Below, piece by piece: positions 9,934-21,246 of a stretch of 64,000 nt of DNA (positions are counted from its first letter, which is position 1; every line of letters starts with the position of its first letter). The position numbers and the translations under genes are program-made. The notes below the pieces were generated by a model. That model made no database searches and had not been told where the DNA came from. It saw only the letters and a program-made list of their open reading frames with translations. Source of the stretch: Paraspadella gotoi (Eukaryota > Chaetognatha); assembly GCA_051294375.1 (NCBI GenBank), contig CM119271.1, positions 14,576,770 to 14,640,769 on the forward strand. The letters are read 5' to 3'.

Positions 9934-12344
9934 TCAAATCAGGTCGGGGTCGTGACCGAGGTTTTCCGGTTCAGTTTGAATCGCGGGTTCTGGCTCGTCG
10001 TCTGAATCTGGCAAGGCAGCGACGAACTTATCCAAATCGTGTTGCGCTTCGTCGTAAAAAGTCAACTGGTCGGCGATATCGCGGAAGGTCGCCTCAAGGT
10101 TGGCTCCCTGTACGAAGGAACTGGTTAGTTATTTAAAAAATGATGATTTCCTTTTATCTAAACCTAAATACTGTTGGACTCAAACTTTGAGTCCAACAAT
10201 ACCTTCATCTTTCTTCATTTCACCCACCTCGTTGAAGCAAGCCAGTTGCGGCGCGTTCTGACAATCCCTGTAGAAGGTTCCAACGTCGCAGGCGGCGTCC
10301 GGCGCCGCAAACGGGGGTCGCAACTCCACGAGGACGAACTCAGGATCTTCCGCGGGGCCGGTTTCGTTGAGACGACGCCGCGGCGACGCCGATAACAACG
10401 GGGACGATCTGATCGCGCCATCGGCGGCGCTGGCTCGTCCGCTCTCGTCTTCGCTCTCGTCCAGCGAGAGGTGGAACATTGCGGGAAAGGGCGTGTCGGG
10501 TATGATGCCGTCGGCTTCGCTCGGCGCGAGGGATCCGCCGGAGGAAGGGCGAGAGAGAGAGGCGTCGTTGGCGTCGGCGAAGGCGCCGAGACGAGAGGGA
10601 GAGACGACGAGTTCGCCTCGATCGTCGATGGGGTCGTCGTTGTCCGGCGGAGACGTCGAAAATAAGATGGGATTGCAGAGATCTTCCTCGGGCGCACCTC
10701 GGGCCTCGATCGAGTTTTGACGCAAGATACACTGACGAGCGCCGCTCAAGCGACGAGGGCCCATGATGGGAGGATCCGCGAGTTCGGGGGGAGAACTGGA
10801 GACCAAAGTATTATCAATATCAACCCGATAACACATTAAATAATATAAAAAATATACAATTTGTTCTCACTTGTCCGCTTTGTCGTCGTAGTGGTCTTCC
10901 TTGATTTCCAACCCGCCGTTCTCTCCGCTTTCGACGCCGGGTATCATCAGCAACCGATTGCGGAAGGCGATGGTGACGCTGAGGGCCCCAGAAGGAGTCG
11001 GCACTTCTCCCAACTTTCTCGTCTTGTAGTTGTCGCCGAGATGCTCCAACTCTGGTGATCCCACGTAGATCCTGTAGCACATGACGTAGGAGTCGGCGCT
11101 CTGCTGACGGCTCAGCCTGGGGCATAGTCGTCAAAGGAGCAAAACAAAATTCAATTGCCGAAGAAGATCGGTCAATGAGTAAATGAATCAAAAAATCAAT
11201 CAATCGATAAATCAATCGATCCATTTATCAATCACCTAAAGGCCGGCATGGAACGCGTGATGCACTGAACCGATTTGAGGAGAACCGTGAGGCGATTGTA
11301 GACGGCGTAACAGACTTTGATGTCTTCGGTCACCTCCGCGTTCCACTCGACGCACCAAGTCTCCAGTATCATCCATTCGCTCTCCGACGTCTGGAGAGTC
11401 GAGAGGTCAGGTTAGGTAGGTAAAGCAGTTGAGGTAAATTAATATAAATCGGATCAATTTTACATTCGCCGACTGGTGTTAGGGGGTTTACTGTTTAGGG
11501 TTAAAGCTGGTTTAAGAATGGTTCAGGGTAGTTAGGGTTAGGGTATTTGGGTAATAACTGATACTTTTTTTCATAATAAAATTTGTATACATTGTTACAA
11601 AAGTGAAAATCCTAGTCGGTGAATGTTAACTTTTACCTAAAAGTTAACAAGACCTATTTTCAACTGACAAATTTCTGCAAATATATACGTATATATATGA
11701 ATAAGTGATTAACTTTTGATAAAGTTGAGATGGAGCTATCAGTTTCGTCGTATTGACATTGACTTGTCATAAATTCTATTCCTGTGTCATTTCATGCTCT
11801 TATATCACGAATTAACTCTTGTCATTAGTGTAGCAATTGATGATAATTATTGATTAGAGAGTTTGGGACAACTATTAATAATAATTATCATTTAAACTAA
11901 TTTAAAACCCACTCTTAGGCATTTGATTAAGTTTAGTCTTAAGATTAATAATAAGCTTTGACTTGAAACAGGGTTGTCTACCATTAGTTATCATAATATT
12001 CAAAAAGATAAACGTCTTCACCTTCAACGAGATCTCAATGCAGACGGGTTCGATCGGTATTGGGGATTTGCCGTGCAGCGCCTTCTTAGCTTCGATCTGT
12101 ACCTCTTGGATGTCGGGTATGGCCAGGTTGAACCACTCCGTCCCCGTATGCTCTGGGGAATCAACACCACTCGATAAATTAAAGTCGACCCCTCAAAACG
12201 GACCGAATGCCAACAAAAGCTACCTTTACTCTTGGCCTTATTTTTGAGACGTTCCCCCAAGCGAGCCTGGACGATCGTCTGCGTCGTTTTGTAGATGAAG
12301 AACTTGACGAACTTATCCAATTCTTTCTTCTCTTTTTCGTCCAT
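9934..12344 (-). CDS. ATG13: Autophagy-related protein 13 (ATG13)
   Basis: The multi-exon gene starts at 12344 with MDEKEKKELDKFVKFFIYKT, followed by QTIVQARLGERL, TEWFNLAIPDI, EAKKALHG and VCIEISLK. It continues with WCVEWNAEVTEDIKVCYAVY, NRLTVLLKSVQCITR, MPAFRLSRQ and YVMCYRIYVG. This is the complete ATG13 HORMA domain, the part that recruits ATG101/ATG9 in the ULK1 complex. A long Ser/Pro/Asp-rich disordered region (about 10370-10830) follows. It contains TPFPAMFHLS and an LC3-interacting-type core, FVLV, just before VGTFYRDCQNAPQLACF, which is the conserved ATG13 tail. The last exon gives GANLEATFRDIADQL and ends ENLGHDPDLI. The intron at about 11400-12015 is the largest (about 600 bp) and includes TTAGGG-like units. 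Confidence 0.95.
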
Positions 12345-12544
12345 CGTTTCCGGTCGAAGGCGGGGCCGGGGGTGTTGAGCGGGCGAGGGTGAGGAACCGG
12401 GGACGTCGGGCTTTTCGGGATACACGAGGATGATGAGAGTGAAAGTTATGACATGTCGTTCTCTTTCTGTTAACGGCTGAGATTTGGAATAACAAGACTC
12501 CACGAAGAGTTTGGAAATAGAAGATAAAAGTCACGCGTGACTCG

Positions 12545-13900
12545 ACGACTCGTGAACGAAGTCAAATCATTTTCTGAAATGAGTTTATAAAGAGTTTAAA
12601 AAGGGTAGCTTAATAAAATAATCAAAGCATATAGATATTCAAACAGTACAATAAAGAATAATTATCAAAATCATTATTTAAAAAATCAAAATAATTACAA
12701 AAATCATTATAAATTCAGAAAGCAATTAATAAACTAAAAATACTGAATCTCGACGAAAGGACTGATTAGTAACGAACGACCTAAGCACGAATGATGAAAT
12801 GATACAAACGATAAATCCTTGTGTCGAAGTAAAGTTCGAACTCAGATATCACGATTCGCGAGTCTTTGGATCTAACAAAAGAAAATCGAAACAAAGGTTC
12901 ACATAAAAAATTACAGCTAAAATTTACTTTCGCCGACCGCGGTTATGCCAGCTTTTGAAAAACCATTTAAAAATACTTATTTTTACTTTGCGCCTGGTGC
13001 CATAATAGAATCTTACCATCCGAAGGTCAATTGAACAAGACTAACATATTCTACATAAAACTTCAATTGAATTCGGAAGACCTCACAGCAATTTATTCGA
13101 TAAAATTAGTTTAATGAATTGTTGAGACGCAATTAGTACATCATTTCAAAAGAACTCTTGGGAAAACTTAGTCGTTTCACGATGAATGATATTTTTCTGG
13201 AAAATAAATGGGAATATCGTCCTCGTGAGCTTGGAGTCATTTGATTTTGGGTCTGGCGAAGTGACATCGTGTTCTCTTCTCTGTTGGCTCACGATGAGGA
13301 ACAAGTTGAGGCGGACTCGTTGAAATGTTCCTTTGTTCCACAAGAAAAGAGGAAATTCGTTGAAACTCGATTTAAAAAAAGACAACGTGAGTTCGTCACG
13401 TCAACTCAAATGTCATAAAATGAAAAATATTCGCTCAATGCTCGTAGATCGTTGTCATGAAAGTTAATAACATTTACGTACTGCGAAAAAAAATAACGAA
13501 TGAATGTGCTTTTTTTTTCAGTAAATTATTAGAATTTGTTTTATTTTACTTCTTCGGAGATCAGTCCGCCCTTTATCGGACGATTAATGCCAAGATAATT
13601 AAAAATCATGGGCGCATATATAAACAGTATATATTTGCTGCAGTTTATGATGCAAAACTGTCTTTTTTACAACTGATAACCCGTTCGATGCTGTATCAAT
13701 CAAGGTGAGCCATATCACAATAATTCCCGCTCATCAACTTCATACATACATACATAATGAATGGATAATTTTTATATTGGTTGTACCAATTTCATAAAAT
13801 TCAGCTCCTTGTATTTTGATGCTAGTGCGGAGTACAATAAGTATTCCCCGATCTAATACTTAAGGGAGTGGTCTTTTCATACAATTGAAACATTCTTTGA
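12545..13900. other. Intergenic, no gene seen
   Basis: AT-rich sequence upstream of ATG13. I see only short, non-conserved open frames on both strands and no recognisable domain, RNA gene or clear repeat structure. It probably contains the ATG13 promoter at its left end. Confidence 0.5.
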
Positions 13901-13929
13901 AATATTATACCACTTCATTGATAGGGGAA

Positions 13930-14122
13930 GCCAGGTACTCTGGGAGTGAATAAACGAGACTGTGAGAGAGTCTTGATTGAAACCTTGCAGGGACCTGCTA
14001 TGTCATTATCTTGTAAGAGTGATGGAGGCCTTAAACCACCAAAGCCTGTCCAAAGTCAGGGGCAAGATAGCTTATTTATTAAATGAATGGATAATTTTTA
14101 TATTGGTTGTACCAATTTCATA
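13930..14122 (+). repeat. Dispersed repeat carrying the 3' end of an unknown ORF
   Basis: An open frame from about 13938 encodes a C-terminus with CERVLIETLQGPAMSLS and ending [18 protein letters not shown]. It is followed by a 3' flank with the odd palindrome ATTGGTTGTACCAAT. The first half is repeated in reverse at about 45635-45740 and the second half, essentially identically over about 85 nt, at 55868-55952. The flank motif also occurs at 13772-13800 and, degenerate, at 2660-2695 (reverse). This pattern of shared 3' ends suggests 5'-truncated copies of a retroelement, though I cannot name the family. Confidence 0.7.
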
Positions 14123-14839
14123 CTAGTATTTTGACTGAACTGAATCAAAACCTCAAATAAATTTTTTATATAAACTAAACTGGTGAGTCTGAGCAGAAAA
14201 ATTTCCTTTCAAATCTTTTGACTGAGCGGAAATCTCGAAGAGTAGGGGGGGGGTCATACCAGACTAATTGGAATATCAGCGCAGAATTAGGTGAAGGTAG
14301 TAGATGTGCTTAATTCATTTATGAATAAAAGAAACTGGCGGCAGTTTGATCGTGATACTGACATTTATATTTTAAACTCGTTTTAAATATCTATTTAGCC
14401 TTTCAAAAAGATTTTTCATCACTAATATTATTTTTTTAGTCAAGTTAATTAAAAAAAATATTAATGGCCACGTCGCTGAGATCTAATGATAAACTTTATC
14501 ATAAAGTCTACTGATTCCTTTTTTTATAATGATTATAGGTTATTATAATTTTAGATTAAAAGTCAAACTTCAATCCGAGTAGAAAATTAAACTTATATAA
14601 AATGAAATTAATATAGTTTTGGCTTCAAATATCCATTTAAATTGCAAACTGTAGTTGAAGTTCGTTCAAATATCGATGTCGCCGGCGATTCACGCATGAG
14701 TCACAATCGCGCTCGCAACGGCTTCCGTTCAACCCTAACGCTAAACCGGGCACCGATCAAAACCCTTACACGAACCAGTTTCCCCGGCTCACGAAATCAC
14801 CAGCGAGCCAAGAAGTAAATGTTTTTTGTGTGAGAAAAA

Positions 14840-15310
14840 TAACCAAAATGAGGTTTATTCAGTTAATACAAGTGTTTAAGAACACTTACAAAATTGATTT
14901 ACATAATGGAGTGTGTAAGAGAGCTCCTAAAAAAGAGGCCCTAAGAGGTCCTAAAAAAAAAATTGAAAAAATTGAAAAAATTAGGACATGGTTCTCTCTG
15001 AAGGTTTCAGAGCAACTCCTTTTATATCTTTGCTCAAGAGGAGGAGGTCAAGTCCCATGCTCCTGTAGCATCATTGCAGCACTGGGACAACTGTCGCCTA
15101 AGGTTACCTTAACGGGTCCTTTGATATGCTGCTGACTATACTAGCTCAATCTACAAAATCTTAACTCGATCTTCTTTCATAACTTTAGAAGTTAGTTTCT
15201 TTTTACTTTGAGAATTTTAGAAGAAGATAACACAAGTTTTTGGTTTCATAAAGAGATGACAAATAATTGGTTTTATTTCTGTTTAAATAAAAGTGTTGAA
15301 GAACACTTAC
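14840..15310 (+). repeat. LTR-like repeat copies
   Basis: A unit beginning TGTAGCATCATTGCAGCACT (15063) and containing AACTGTCGCCTAA is repeated at 17648. The unit ends with an AATAAA signal directly followed by the near-perfect inverted repeat AGTGTTTAAGAACACT and TACAAAATT. This tail appears at about 14871, 15290 and 17849, so tail, head and tail follow one another between 14870 and 15310 as in joined LTRs. TG start, poly(A) signal and a stem-loop are consistent with an LTR, but no primer-binding site or gag-pol is evident nearby. Confidence 0.5.
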
Positions 15311-15323
15311 AAAATTATAGCAA

Positions 15324-15390
15324 AAAATCTTAAAAGCATAAGGATCGTCGCAAATGCATAAGAAAAATCTGGATTGACGACAAATTTTGA
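15324..15390 (+). repeat. Short dispersed repeat (aaggatcgtcgc family)
   Basis: The stretch reading aatcttaaaagcataaggat, then cgtcgc, then agaaaaatctggattg, recurs at about 50862-50928 in the same orientation and in part, reversed, at about 48910-48955. Function unknown. Probably a fragment of a transposable element shared with the STAND gene intron. Confidence 0.7.
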
Positions 15391-15534
15391 TACTAAAAAA
15401 ATCAAATTTGAGAAAAATAAAGAAAAATAAAGAAAAAAAAAGAAAAAAAAATAATCTACGAAAATCTCGGAAGTAAATTTGTGAATAAAGAGAGAGAGAC
15501 AGAAAATGTAACGGGAGAGATATTTTTAGAGAGA

Positions 15535-15640
15535 GTGGGAAACATCCGGGATGGACTGGGGCAGCTGTGAAATTCGAAGACGAGAGAGAAGAAAGCGAGA
15601 AGACGAAGGGGAGGAAGACGACGAGACAGAGGCCTATTCC
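15535..15640 (+). repeat. Repeat fragment encoding a charged peptide (also at 21735-21870 and 29765-29905)
   Basis: This stretch matches the 5' flank regions inside both copies of the 7 kb duplication. Shared peptide text in one frame is ETSG, then RRERRKREDE and EAYS. Substitutions between copies spare the frame, but the piece is short and rich in GA, so coding status is uncertain. Confidence 0.5.
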
Positions 15641-15670
15641 TTATAATCCGCCCCCTCAAAGAAAGAGTCG

Positions 15671-17356
15671 ATGTCCTTATCTTCCTTAGTCTCCCCGATC
15701 CTCACTTTTATGACCTTTTGTCTACCGTCTCCGCTTTCTCTGGTCAACTCGAGCCTTACAGTCGAGCCCATGGGTAATAAAATCCTCTCCTTACCTCTCG
15801 AGATTTTCTCATTTCCATGCGGCAACTCGCGACCTCCGAGCAAAATTATTTTACTCTACAATTTTTTGGAAAATTCATATTTTATTTCTTCGACAATTCG
15901 TTTCACTGTGTACCCATCTTCACCGGGTAATCATGGACCTTAATAAGTAAGTAAGCTAATAACATAAAAGAACGAATACTAATAATCAAGGAAACGTACT
16001 TGGTCCAGAATAATAGTGGAATCGTAAAATACTAGGTTTGCTAAACCAAGGAATATATTTTCCTCGTATTTCATAACTAATGTAAACAAAATAACATCGT
16101 TTCCACTGGAGTCTAGTGAAACTACGCTCCCAAGGAGCCGTGCTCAAAATTAAATATTCGAGCAGGGAGCTATTTCGAAAAGAAAATAATAATATATATA
16201 TTAATAAAATAATTACATGGCTCAATAGAGGAATTTACAGAAACAAATAATAATTCCTCGAATAAGCTTGGGTTGTCGTAAATACAAACAAAAAGGGAAA
16301 GAACACGGAATATCTTTTAACAAATAATTTCGAAAAAGGAGGCCCGTTTTCTTTACTGCCAGAAACAAATTCGTCGATTGCCTATAGTTTTTTCATAACA
16401 TTAAATGTTAACTGGAATTTGTTTCTGTTACATAACGTATAATAAGGGCCATCCGGAATAAACGTATTATTATTTAGAAACAAATAGTAATAATACCAGC
16501 GTGTAATCACGAAAAACGTTCTATCTGACTAGACAGAACAAAAAGAATTAAATTTACTCTCCTGGACTTATTTCAACAAAATGTACGAAATCAAAAAAGT
16601 ACAAGAATTAAACGTAATAACTAATATTATTTGGCAATGTTACGGAGCATATTAATTTGCAAGATTTTGACTGGGTCATGGTATTAATTTTAGTTATTTT
16701 TTAATCGTTTTACTTTTAGCTCACCCAAACTCATTTTCAACGCATGTCAGCGTTGTCGGGGCTACCACGCCCCAGATCCACACATCTGCAACTACTTGGC
16801 AGGTTGCTTGGGAACCGTGCTCCGGGAGGTGCACTTAAACCAAACCGGAAGCAGCAACATCGTGGATGTGGCGCGGCTGGTCCCCAGCTGCTCCCTGCCT
16901 GCCCCTCGCCCTCTACCTACACTTCCGGATGATTCGTCGGTGGCGGCGTCTGTGATGGGACATTTTTCCCCACCTTCACTGCGCTCACCGTGTTCGTCTC
17001 CACCATGGGCGGAGTCACCGACTCCGTTTCTCTCAGCGTCCGAAGGATTCCCCGGTCGACAGCCGACGGCTTCTCCTATCCGTTTGGCACCTGGATCGCC
17101 GCCATCTTCCCCGGCGGCTATGAACTACCCTCCCTTTATCTTTACTATAGCGTCGCCGGCGCGTTCGACGGCGTCTTCCCCTCCTTCCGGTGTTTCGTCT
17201 CGGATTACAAGAGTGTCATCGGAGGAATCTTCCTCCGATGAGTCGAAAAATCAATCGGAGCCCGGTTCTCCTGTCAGAGATCTCGCTCCGGTTCTCCTTC
17301 AGAGCCGAAATCCCCTATGTTGGAGAGATCCCGTTCCGGCTCTCCTTCTCCCATGA
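15671..17356 (+). pseudogene. Plus-strand module, copy U1 (frameshifted)
   Basis: Two exon-like blocks are separated by a 773 bp intron (15947-16719). The upstream block ends in ...HRVIMDLN with donor GTAAGT, and the downstream exon opens SPKLIFNACQ and keeps phase across the junction. It encodes a Cys/His cluster of pattern CX2CX3HX6CX5C, then GTVLREVHLN, VDVARLVPSC and a long Ser/Pro-rich tail. Relative to copy U2, a small deletion before DLAPV shifts the frame and the ORF stops at 17356. The same module recurs at 18046-18862 and 18850-20607. No known domain is recognised. Confidence 0.5.
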
Positions 17357-17639
17357 CGTCGCCCCGAGTCTCTTCTCGGAACTCGCCAAGGAGACCGTCA
17401 TCTCCGCAATCAGTGCGATCTGGTTCGAGAGATCTGTTAGTAATATTTTAATTAGCTCCCAATTTAGTAATTAACTTTCAATCAAATTTTGTCTCTCTAA
17501 ATTTTCTTAGTTCCAAAGTTTAATATTTTGTAGATTCACAGAGCTCGGCTCCTATTTTGTAAACATTTAGTGAATTAGATAAAGGAAGAGAGACAGGAAG
17601 GAGGCAGAGAATTAAGTACATTCCATTTTTAGATCAAGG

Positions 17640-18040
17640 GATTAAGTGTAGCATCATTGCAGCACTGGGACAACTGTCGCCTAAAGTTGCTTTAACGGGT
17701 TCTTTGACTTTGCTGACTGCACTGGCTCATTTAATAGAATCTCCGCTCGTCTCACTTCTTCTTTTTAGAGTTTAATTTTAGAAGAAAATTACAAAAGTTT
17801 TTGATTCACAAAATGAAGGCAAAACAGTTTATTTCTTTCAAATAAAAGTGTTTAAGAACACTTACAAAATTGATGAAGACAATATTAGTGGAAAGTAAAA
17901 ATAATTATTATAAGGCTTCTCTCTGATGCCTCAGAGTTGTTGCTTTTATATCTTTGCTCGTGTGGAGGGGGTCGAGAATCGCCCAAGTCTCCTTTTGACT
18001 GGATCATGGTATTAATTTTAGTTATTTTTTAATTATTCAT
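17640..18040 (+). repeat. LTR-like repeat copy fused to intron 3' end of module U2
   Basis: Begins TGTAGCATCATTGCAGCACT and carries the AATAAA plus AGTGTTTAAGAACACT tail. It ends immediately before the intron tail gatcatggtattaatttta shared by modules U1 and U3. The first ~700 bp of the intron seen in U1 and U3 are therefore missing here and replaced by the LTR-like unit. Confidence 0.5.
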
Positions 18041-18045
18041 TTTAG

Positions 18046-18862
18046 CTCACCCAAACTAGTGTTCAACGCCTGCCGGCGTTGTCGGAGCTACCATGCCCCA
18101 GATGCACGAATAGTGTGCAACTATTTGTCTGGTTGCTTTGGGACAGTGCTCCGGGAGGTGCACTTCAATTCAACCGGGAACGGAGGCATTATCGACGTGG
18201 CGCGGCTGGTCCCCAGCTGCTCCTTGCCTCCCCCCAGCCCTCGACCTGTACTCTCGGACGATTCAGCGTTGGCAGCGGCGGCGTCTGTGATGGGGCACTT
18301 CTCCCCACCCTCGCCGCGCTCGCCGTGTTCATCTCCGCCACGTGCGGAGTCACCAGCTTCCCCCGTTTCCCAAATGTCCGAAGAATTCCCTGGACAACAG
18401 CCATCTTCTCCCGTCCGTGTGGCGTCCGATTCATCCCCATCTTCCGCGGCGGCCAGGAACTCAGCACCTGGATCGCCGTCATCTTCCCGGGTGGACAAGC
18501 ATTACCCTCCCTTCCGATTTACCGTGGCGTCGCCGGCGAGTTCAACGGCGTCCTCTCCCCTTTCAGGCGTCTCGTCTCGGATTACGAGAGCGGCGCCGGA
18601 GGAATCTTCCGCCGGCGAGGAATCGGGAAATGACTCGGAGCATGACTCTCCGGTTTTGAAGAGATCTCGCTCCGGGTCGCCGTCAGCGCCGGGATCTCCC
18701 ATGTCGGAGAGATCCCGTTCTGGATCTCCGTCGCCAGCAACGTCACCTCGAACCTCTCCTCGGAACTCTCCGAGGAGTCATCCGTCATCTCCGCGATCAG
18801 AGCAATCTGGTTCGGAGGAGCCATCATCTGCTGACGCCATCTTCTCCGGCGGCTCTCGATGA
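18046..18862 (+). CDS. Plus-strand module, copy U2: Cys/His cluster plus Ser/Pro/Arg-rich tail, unknown protein
   Basis: The frame is open from the acceptor (AG at 18044-18045) to the stop at 18862. The first residues are SPKLVFNACRRCRSYHAP, then the cysteines of the shared CX2CX3HX6CX5C cluster, GTVLREVHFN, a potential N-glycosylation site (NSTG) and VARLVPSCS. The remaining ~200 residues are low-complexity. Pro-Ser repeats give way to SR-type units (RSRSGSPS occurring twice), TSPRTSPRNSPRSHPSSPRS and a final SADAIFSGGSR. There is no signal peptide or membrane segment in this exon, and the true N-terminus is not identified. I do not recognise the family. It could be host-coded or the relic of a mobile element. 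Confidence 0.5.
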
Positions 18863-20607
18863 TGACGACGGTGGCATGGACGTCCATATCCCATACCTCT
18901 CGAGATTTTCTCATTCCCTTGCGACAACTCACGACCTCCGAGCAAAAAATATTCTACTCTTCAATTTTTGGAAACTTCATATTCTACCCCTTCAACAACT
19001 CTTTTCACGGTTTACCCATCTTCACCGGGTAATCATGGATCTTAACACGTGAGTACGTTTTTAACATAAGAACGAAAACCAGTAATCAAGGAAACGTACT
19101 TGATCCAAAATAATAGTGGAATCGTAAAATAATTTACCGAGAAATATATTTTTCCTCGAACTTTATAACGAACGTAAACAAAAGCATCGTTTCCACTAGT
19201 TCAATGAAACTACGCTCTCAGGGAGCTGTACTCAAAATTAAACATATTAGCAAGGAGCAGTTTTGAAAAGAAAATAATAATATTGTCATGATCGATAACT
19301 AATTACAATGGCTCCATAGAGGAATGTTACAAAACAAATAATAATTCCTTTAGTATTATTATTATATATACGAATGAAAGGGGGAAGAACACGGAGTAGC
19401 TGTTAACAAATAATTTTGTAACAATAATTTCGAAAAAAAAGGAGGCCCGTTCACTTTACTGCCAGAAACAAATTCGTCGATTGCCTAAAGTTTCTCATAA
19501 CATTACTTGCTGACGAGAATTTGTTTCCGTTACATAACGTATAAAAGGGCCATCAGGAATAAATGTATTTTTATTCAGAATAAGATCATACTAATAATTT
19601 CGTGTAATCACGAAAGACGCTGTTCTATCTGACTCGACAGAACAAAAGAATTAAACGAATTCTCCTGGACTTATTTCAACAACATGAAATAAAACTTACA
19701 AGACTTAAACGTAATAACTAAAATTATTTGGCAATATTATGGAGCATATTAATTTGCAAGATTTTGACTGGGTCATGGTATTAATTTTAGTTATTTTTTA
19801 ATTATTCATTTTAGCTCACCCAAACTCGAGTTCAACGCATGCCAGCGTTGTCGGGGCTACCATGCCCCAAATGCACGAATAGTATGCAATTACTTATCTG
19901 GTTGCTTGGGAACCGTGCTCTGGGAGGTGCACTTCAATCCAACCGGAAACAGCGACATCGTGGACGTGGCGCGGCTGGTCCCCAGCTGCTCCTTGCCTGC
20001 CCCTCGCCCTCTACCTTCACTTCCGGACGATTCGGCGGTGGCGGCGGCGTCTGTGATAGGACGTTTTTCCCCACCCTCGCCGCGCTCGCCGTGTTCATCT
20101 CCTCCACTCGCGGCGTCGCCAACTTCCCCGTCTTCCCCAATGTCCGAAGAATTCCCCGGAAAACAGCGGACTTCTCCCGTATGGAAGATCTTCGGGGACT
20201 CCCCGTTGATCGACGTATGGAACTGGCTGGTCAACCTCGCTCCGCTCCTCGGGATCGTTGCGATCGGGGGCGTCATCGCCCTTAGTGTGTGCTGCGGATG
20301 CTGCCAGTGTGCCACTAGTTGCATCAGACGGCAAGCGGAAGCCGTAGGCCAGAACGTCGACGCCGGGACGTTGAAGACACTTGCCGCCAATCTGAGACTT
20401 GTCGCCTCGTTGCGGGGGGGCGCGTCAGCGGATACGAGGATCCGCCTCCCCATTTCACCACGTTCTCCGTCTCTCCCCTCCTCTCTTGGACCGTGGAGCG
20501 GGCGATCGGAGAAGAGCGCGAGATGGACGAATCATGGGGCGAGAACTGGGACTGGGGCAAAGGGCGATGTTGGATGGGCCGAGGGAGAAGAGAGAGCAAG
20601 AGACTGA
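18850..20607 (+). CDS. Plus-strand module, copy U3: Cys/His cluster, Ser/Pro linker and a transmembrane segment, unknown protein
   Basis: Exon A (about 18850-19048, text IPYLSRFSHSLATTHDLRA to HRVIMDLN) has a consensus donor GTGAGT. The 766 bp intron (19049-19814) is homologous to that of U1, and exon B (19815-20607) continues in phase. Exon B repeats the Cys/His cluster and EVHFNPTG/VARLVPSC block. About residue 120 it leaves the U1/U2 sequence and enters DVWNWLVNLAPLLGIVAIGG, a hydrophobic span of about 22 residues. This is followed by the cysteine-rich CCGCCQCATSC and a basic cytoplasmic-like tail. The aromatic pre-membrane stretch, one TM span and juxtamembrane cysteines resemble the C-terminus of an envelope or fusion-type glycoprotein, but the ectodomain is not recognisable and this is only an analogy. 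Exon A start is not established. Confidence 0.5.
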
Positions 20608-21246
20608 TCATTGAAAGAGTAGCCCTCGGCCCGAATGGTTGTATTATTTTCTAGCTCTGTGAATTCAAATAACTTTGCCTTGTAAATAAGTAAATAAACT
20701 CGTTTTTGTGTTACAATTAAATTTGTGATTTAAATATTCATCGAAAGTCACTAAATTGTAAAGACATTTAGAATTTTCGTATGTAACTTTCACTACAATA
20801 TAATAACTATAGCCAACCGAAAGCTCTCTCTCCATTTCCTTTTTTTCACTCACCTTGCTTGAAAATGGAAACAAGATAGAGGCTCACCTTACCGCCAGAA
20901 CCTCTCTCTCCCCCGGGCCTTCTCTTCCCCCTCTCAACGCCTCCTCCTCCCCTCGTCGTCCCCTCCTCTTCATCCCCGGAGTCACGGATAGTCTTGGAGA
21001 TCGGACTCACTCTCTCAACTTCTCCTCTTGGTCTCGGGGTCTGCAAACCTTCCCTCTCCCATCTCTCCATTTTATGTACCCTTGTTCCCTTTGTTTTAGC
21101 TACTTACCTATTACCAATATATTCCTTACCCTTCTTACCTCTTTTCCCTGATGAGAGACTAGTTAGTACCTACCTTTAGCTAGATACCCATCTTCCCAGG
21201 GAAAAAAAATCAAATTACTTGATAAACCAAAAAAGACTCAAAAAAA
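20608..21246. other. Intergenic; possible minus-strand exon
   Basis: Contains the 3' flank of module U3 (several AATAAA-like signals near 20690). On the minus strand at 20846-21070 there is an open frame ending at a perfect donor (CAAG|GTGAGT) whose product is low-complexity Arg/Gly/Glu-rich. Without conservation it is not called as a gene. Confidence 0.3.

Noticed and set aside
10367-10720. Plus-strand ORFs opposite ATG13
   Set aside because: They lie on the complement of the GC-rich disordered ATG13 exon and show no domain. The minus-strand frame continues the HORMA-containing protein.
20319-20654. Alternative plus-strand frame overlapping the end of module U3
   Set aside because: It starts inside the U3 frame after the membrane segment. 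The frame continuous with the conserved Cys/His exon was preferred.
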